In this document: piece by piece, positions 6,237 to 8,765 of the stretch
Layout of the letters: each line of letters starts with the position of its first letter
How positions within the stretch are numbered: position 1 is the stretch's first letter
DNA from: Flavobacterium psychrophilum
Lineage (GTDB): Bacteria > Bacteroidota > Bacteroidia > Flavobacteriales > Flavobacteriaceae
Assembly: GCA_945907225.1 (NCBI GenBank)
Contig: CAMDSN010000060.1
Coordinates: 1 to 8,765, forward strand
Reading direction: 5' to 3'
DNA length: 8,765 nt
Notes under the pieces: generated by a model
Database searches by the model: none
Seen by the model: only the letters and a program-made list of their open reading frames with translations
Told to the model about the DNA's origin: nothing
Made by a program: the position numbers and the translations under genes

Positions 6237-7715
6237 CTATAAACTGAAGGTTGTACTGTCTTTACCATCCTTTAATTGAATACCAAGTTCAAGTAAACGA
6301 TCTCTAATTAAATCTGACATAGCAAAATCTTTATTGCTACGCGCTTCATTTCGCATTCCTATTAACATTGTAATCACACTTTCTAATTTTCCCGATGAAT
6401 CACTATTGTTTTTTTCTTTTTTAATTCCTAATACATCAAACAAAAATGAATTTATGGTTTCTTTTAAAAGTGATAAATCTTCAGTGTTTATGGTTTCTTT
6501 TCCATCTTTTATTAAATAAACATACCGAATGCCTTCAAATAAATTAGCAATTAAAATAGGCGTGTTAAAATCGTCGTTCATTGCTTCGTAACAATTTGAC
6601 TTCCATTTTTTTATGTCAATTGAAGTGGCGTCTGAAGGAGTGATTTCATTAAGGCTGTCAATGCCTTCCATTAAACGATTAAATCCTTTTTCAGCCGCTA
6701 AAATACCATCATTTGTAAAATCAAGAATACTTCTGTAGTGTGCTTGCATCATAAAAAATCGCGCCACATTAGTTGAAAATGGTTTGCTTAAAAATGGGCT
6801 GCCTCCCGAATAAATTTCACTTGGAAGTAAATTATTTCCAGTTGATTTAGACATTTTCTTTCCGTTAAGATTAAGCATATTAGCGTGCATCCAATAAGTA
6901 ACGGGGCTTTTGTTTGAGCACGCTTCATTTTGTGCAATTTCACATTCGTGATGTGGGAATTTTAGATCCATTCCACCGCCATGAATATCGAAAGTATGGC
7001 CTAAATATTTTGTGCTCATGGCAGTACATTCTAAATGCCACCCAGGAAATCCGATTCCCCATGGTGAAGGCCATCTCATTATGTGTTCAGCTTCGGCTTT
7101 TTTCCACAATGCAAAGTCTTGAGGATTTTTTTTATCACTTTGTCCGTCAGTGTCTCTAGTGTTAGCTAACATTTCATCGATGCTTCTACCACTTAATTTA
7201 CCATACTGATTTGTTTCATTAAACTTAATAATATCAAAGTAAACCGAGCCATTTTTCTCGTAGGCAAAACCATTTTTTAATATTTTTTCTATAATTTGAA
7301 TCTGTTCAATTATGTGACCCGTTGCTGTTGGTTCTATACTAGGGGGAAGAAAATTATAATTATTTAAAACATTATGAAAATCAATCGTGTAGCGTTGAAC
7401 GATTTCCATTGGTTCTACTTTTTCCAATTTTGCTTTTTTTGCGATTTTATCCTCTCCATCATCAATATCATCAACAATATGACCCACATCTGTTATGTTT
7501 CTAACGTAGCGAACTTTATATCCAAGATGTATAAAATATCTGTAAATCATATCAAATGACATGAAAGTACGAACATTTCCCAGGTGTACATTGCTGTAAA
7601 CCGTTGGTCCGCAAACATACATTCCTATACTACCTTCGTGTAAGGATTTGAATATTTCTTTATCGCCACTAAGGGAATTGTAAATTTTTAATTCCTGACT
7701 TCTAAATAGTTGCAT
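6237..7715 (-). CDS. cysS: Cysteinyl-tRNA synthetase
   Basis: Class I aminoacyl-tRNA synthetase that charges tRNA-Cys with cysteine in the cytosol. The 492-residue protein carries the HIGH-type motif as HLGN (44-47, inside [13 protein letters not shown]) and KMSKS at 287-291. The four residues that bind the cysteine-selecting zinc are all present by alignment to the E. coli enzyme: C35, C230 (in WHLECTAMS), H255 and E259 (in [10 protein letters not shown]). A helical anticodon-binding and C-terminal region completes a full-length enzyme. Isoleucine to leucine in HIGN is mild and not expected to impair function. It follows folE after an 85-bp gap with a hairpin, and yidD starts 6 bp after its stop. 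Confidence 0.98.
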   Translation of the reverse strand: MQLFRSQELKIYNSLSGDKEIFKSLHEGSIGMYVCGPTVYSNVHLGNVRTFMSFDMIYRYFIHLGYKVRYVRNITDVGHIVDDIDDGEDKIAKKAKLEKVEPMEIVQRYTIDFHNVLNNYNFLPPSIEPTATGHIIEQIQIIEKILKNGFAYEKNGSVYFDIIKFNETNQYGKLSGRSIDEMLANTRDTDGQSDKKNPQDFALWKKAEAEHIMRWPSPWGIGFPGWHLECTAMSTKYLGHTFDIHGGGMDLKFPHHECEIAQNEACSNKSPVTYWMHANMLNLNGKKMSKSTGNNLLPSEIYSGGSPFLSKPFSTNVARFFMMQAHYRSILDFTNDGILAAEKGFNRLMEGIDSLNEITPSDATSIDIKKWKSNCYEAMNDDFNTPILIANLFEGIRYVYLIKDGKETINTEDLSLLKETINSFLFDVLGIKKEKNNSDSSGKLESVITMLIGMRNEARSNKDFAMSDLIRDRLLELGIQLKDGKDSTTFSL

Positions 7716-7758
7716 TTGTTTGCCGCTTTTTTTTGATGTTTATTACAATTTTAAAATT

Positions 7759-7783
7759 CAACAGGGAAGCCAGTTGTTTTTTT
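7759..7783 (+). terminator. Plus-oriented intrinsic-terminator-like hairpin between folE and cysS
   Basis: On the plus strand CAACAGG (7759-7765), loop GAAG and CCAGTTG (7770-7776) form a stem of four plus two pairs around one A-A mismatch, followed at once by seven T (7777-7783). This is the form of a Rho-independent terminator for plus-strand transcription, yet both neighbouring genes are on the minus strand. Read on the minus strand, the hairpin is preceded by the A run and followed by a mixed AAUUUUAAAAUU stretch, not a U tract. A 12-bp perfect palindrome, AATTTTAAAATT, lies beside it at 7747-7758. It could end antisense RNA, act as a minus-strand mRNA structure, or be chance. Confidence 0.35.
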
Positions 7784-7800
7784 ATTGAAGACTTAAAACT

Positions 7801-8472
7801 TTAAAATTTGGTGTCTAATTTGATGTGGTCTAAAAATTCTCTTTTAGTTGATTCATTTTTAAATTTTCCGCCATATTCTGAAGTAACTGTACTGCTTTCA
7901 ATATCTCGTATTCCTCTTGAATTTACACACAAATGTTTTGCATCTATCACGCAAGCAACATTAGGGGTATTTAAAACTTTTTGTAACTCTTGTACAATTT
8001 GCATTGTTAATCGTTCTTGTACTTGGGGTCTTTTTGCAAAATAATCAACGATTCGGTTCATTTTAGATAAGCCAACAACAGAACCATTAGAAATATAAGC
8101 AATATGTGCTTTTCCAATTATTGGCAATAAATGGTGCTCACAAGTCGAATAGAGTGTAATATTTTTTTCTACCAACATTTGACCATAATTATAGTTGTTA
8201 GAAAAAGTGGATGCTTTGGGTAATTTGTTAGGGTTAAGTCCGCCAAAAATTTCTTTCACAAACATTTTAGCCACCCTTGTCGGAGTGCCTTTTATACTGT
8301 CATCATTCAAATCCATTCCTAATGTGTAAAGGATTTTTTCAACGTCTTTTTTAATTAATTCAATTTTTTGTTCATCTGTTAAATCAAATGCATCCTTTCT
8401 TATTGGATTTTCTGAATTGGTTGCTATATGATTTTCACCTAACACGTCATAATTATTTTCACTTTCTGCCAT
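7801..8472 (-). CDS. folE: GTP cyclohydrolase I
   Basis: Converts GTP to 7,8-dihydroneopterin triphosphate, the first step of folate and other pteridine synthesis, in the cytosol. The 223-residue product matches the type IA (FolE) family in length. Zinc ligands C111 and H114 (in YSTCEHHLLP) and C182 (in HLCVNSRGI) are present, with H113 as the catalytic histidine, each one position after the E. coli numbers. The GTPTRVAKMF segment (62-71) and the central SKMNRIVDYFAKRPQVQERL (136-155) are nearly canonical. The first ~30 residues are a variable tail. First gene of the minus run folE-cysS-yidD-lgt, though 85 bp separate it from cysS, so they need not be one operon. Divergent from the secreted protein gene. 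Confidence 0.98.
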   Translation of the reverse strand: MAESENNYDVLGENHIATNSENPIRKDAFDLTDEQKIELIKKDVEKILYTLGMDLNDDSIKGTPTRVAKMFVKEIFGGLNPNKLPKASTFSNNYNYGQMLVEKNITLYSTCEHHLLPIIGKAHIAYISNGSVVGLSKMNRIVDYFAKRPQVQERLTMQIVQELQKVLNTPNVACVIDAKHLCVNSRGIRDIESSTVTSEYGGKFKNESTKREFLDHIKLDTKF

Positions 8473-8509
8473 TAAATAGGAATAAATTTGGATTTAAATA
8501 ATAAAAAAA

Positions 8510-8517
8510 CAAAGATA
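8510..8517 (-). promoter_or_regulatory. Candidate -7 element for folE
   Basis: TATCTTTG on the minus strand (8517-8510) matches TAnnTTTG and lies 37 bp before the folE ATG, predicting a leader of about 30 nt. A TTTG upstream (8533-8530) is only 12 bp away, too close for a normal -33 element, so the full promoter is uncertain. Confidence 0.35.
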
Positions 8518-8578
8518 ATAATTATATTTCAAAGGTTTTAATTTCATTAGATTTATTAATTTTTTTCAAAAATTAATG

Positions 8579-8601
8579 ATGATTATTTATAAATAAATCA
8601 T
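8579..8601. repeat. Imperfect palindrome in the folE / secreted-protein gap
   Basis: ATGATTATTTA (8579-8589) is followed directly by TAAATAAATCAT (8590-8601), its reverse complement with one extra A. The 162-bp divergent gap 8473-8634 otherwise holds only the folE -7 candidate and AT-rich sequence. A dyad between divergent genes may be an operator, but in DNA this AT-rich chance is a real alternative. Confidence 0.25.
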
Positions 8602-8634
8602 ATTTTTAACCCCTCAATATTTATAATTCAATAA

Positions 8635-8765
8635 ATGAAAAATAAATTTATTTTATTCATACTATCATTTTTATTTACCAATACTCTATTATCGCAAAAT
8701 TTGATTTTAAATCCAGGTTTTGAAGCAGGTGGTTCAGGTGTTGGTTTTGTTATTAATGGAACAGG
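8635..8765 (+). CDS. Secreted protein, N-terminus only
   Basis: Only the first 43 codons are in the window. They begin with a Lys-containing start (MKNKF), a hydrophobic core ILFILSFLF and a likely signal peptidase I site after LLS (residues 18-20), so the mature protein would begin with Gln: QNLILNPGFEAGGSG. There is no cysteine at the cleavage site, so it is not a lipoprotein. The 'NLILNPGFE' start is common in large extracellular proteins of Bacteroidetes, including carbohydrate-binding-like domains and cargo of the type IX secretion system, but the C-terminal sorting domain that would prove this is outside the window. No promoter match is visible upstream. Confidence 0.8.
   Translation, partial: MKNKFILFILSFLFTNTLLSQNLILNPGFEAGGSGVGFVINGT

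Noticed and set aside
6334..7559. Three plus-strand open frames within cysS (6334-6519, 6914-7159, 7374-7559)
   Set aside because: All antisense to conserved parts of cysS, with low-complexity translations and no motif.
7808..8044. 78-codon plus-strand open frame in folE
   Set aside because: Antisense to the zinc-binding and C-terminal part of folE.

Overview
The window is a stretch of AT-rich bacterial core genome, most likely from the Bacteroidota and probably a Flavobacteriia-like lineage. Four things point there: the low GC content; protein sequences that read like flavobacterial orthologues (pyrE, the Nudix protein, a PASTA membrane protein followed by rluD, Lgt with a long central insertion); several matches to the Bacteroidetes promoter pattern TTG-N(17-23)-TAnnTTTG in short intergenic regions; and a secreted protein at the right edge starting its mature part with a 'QNLILNPGFE'-type sequence. 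Genus cannot be decided from the sequence alone.

Layout, left to right. (1) pyrE (minus, cut by the left edge) and a Nudix hydrolase gene (plus) are divergent, with start codons only 7 bp apart. (2) A minus-strand run transcribed as ddl -> DUF433 gene -> DUF5615 gene -> coaD. The two middle genes form a compact toxin-antitoxin-like pair with a GTGA start/stop overlap. It sits between two essential housekeeping genes and has a good promoter match of its own in the 3' end of ddl. (3) A plus-strand pair, divergent from ddl: a single-pass PASTA-domain protein and rluD, overlapping by 11 bp. (4) A long minus-strand run transcribed as folE -> cysS -> yidD -> lgt, convergent with rluD across a 16-bp gap. 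(5) At the right edge, divergent from folE, the first 43 codons of a secreted protein.

Functionally this is mostly housekeeping: pyrimidine synthesis (PyrE), coenzyme A (CoaD), peptidoglycan precursor (Ddl), rRNA modification (RluD), GTP to dihydroneopterin triphosphate (FolE), cysteinyl-tRNA (CysS), membrane protein insertion (YidD) and lipoprotein maturation (Lgt). Several products serve the cell envelope (Ddl, PASTA protein, YidD, Lgt). The only obviously accessory element is the DUF433/DUF5615 pair. I see no tRNA, rRNA, CRISPR array, insertion sequence, phage gene or multi-gene defence system, and no gene-free stretch longer than 300 bp; the longest gap, between folE and the last gene, is 162 bp. 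I did not find a new multi-component system. The points most worth checking are the self-promoted DUF433/DUF5615 module inside an essential operon, the pyrE promoter overlapping the Nudix start codon, and a plus-oriented terminator-like hairpin between two minus-strand genes (folE and cysS).
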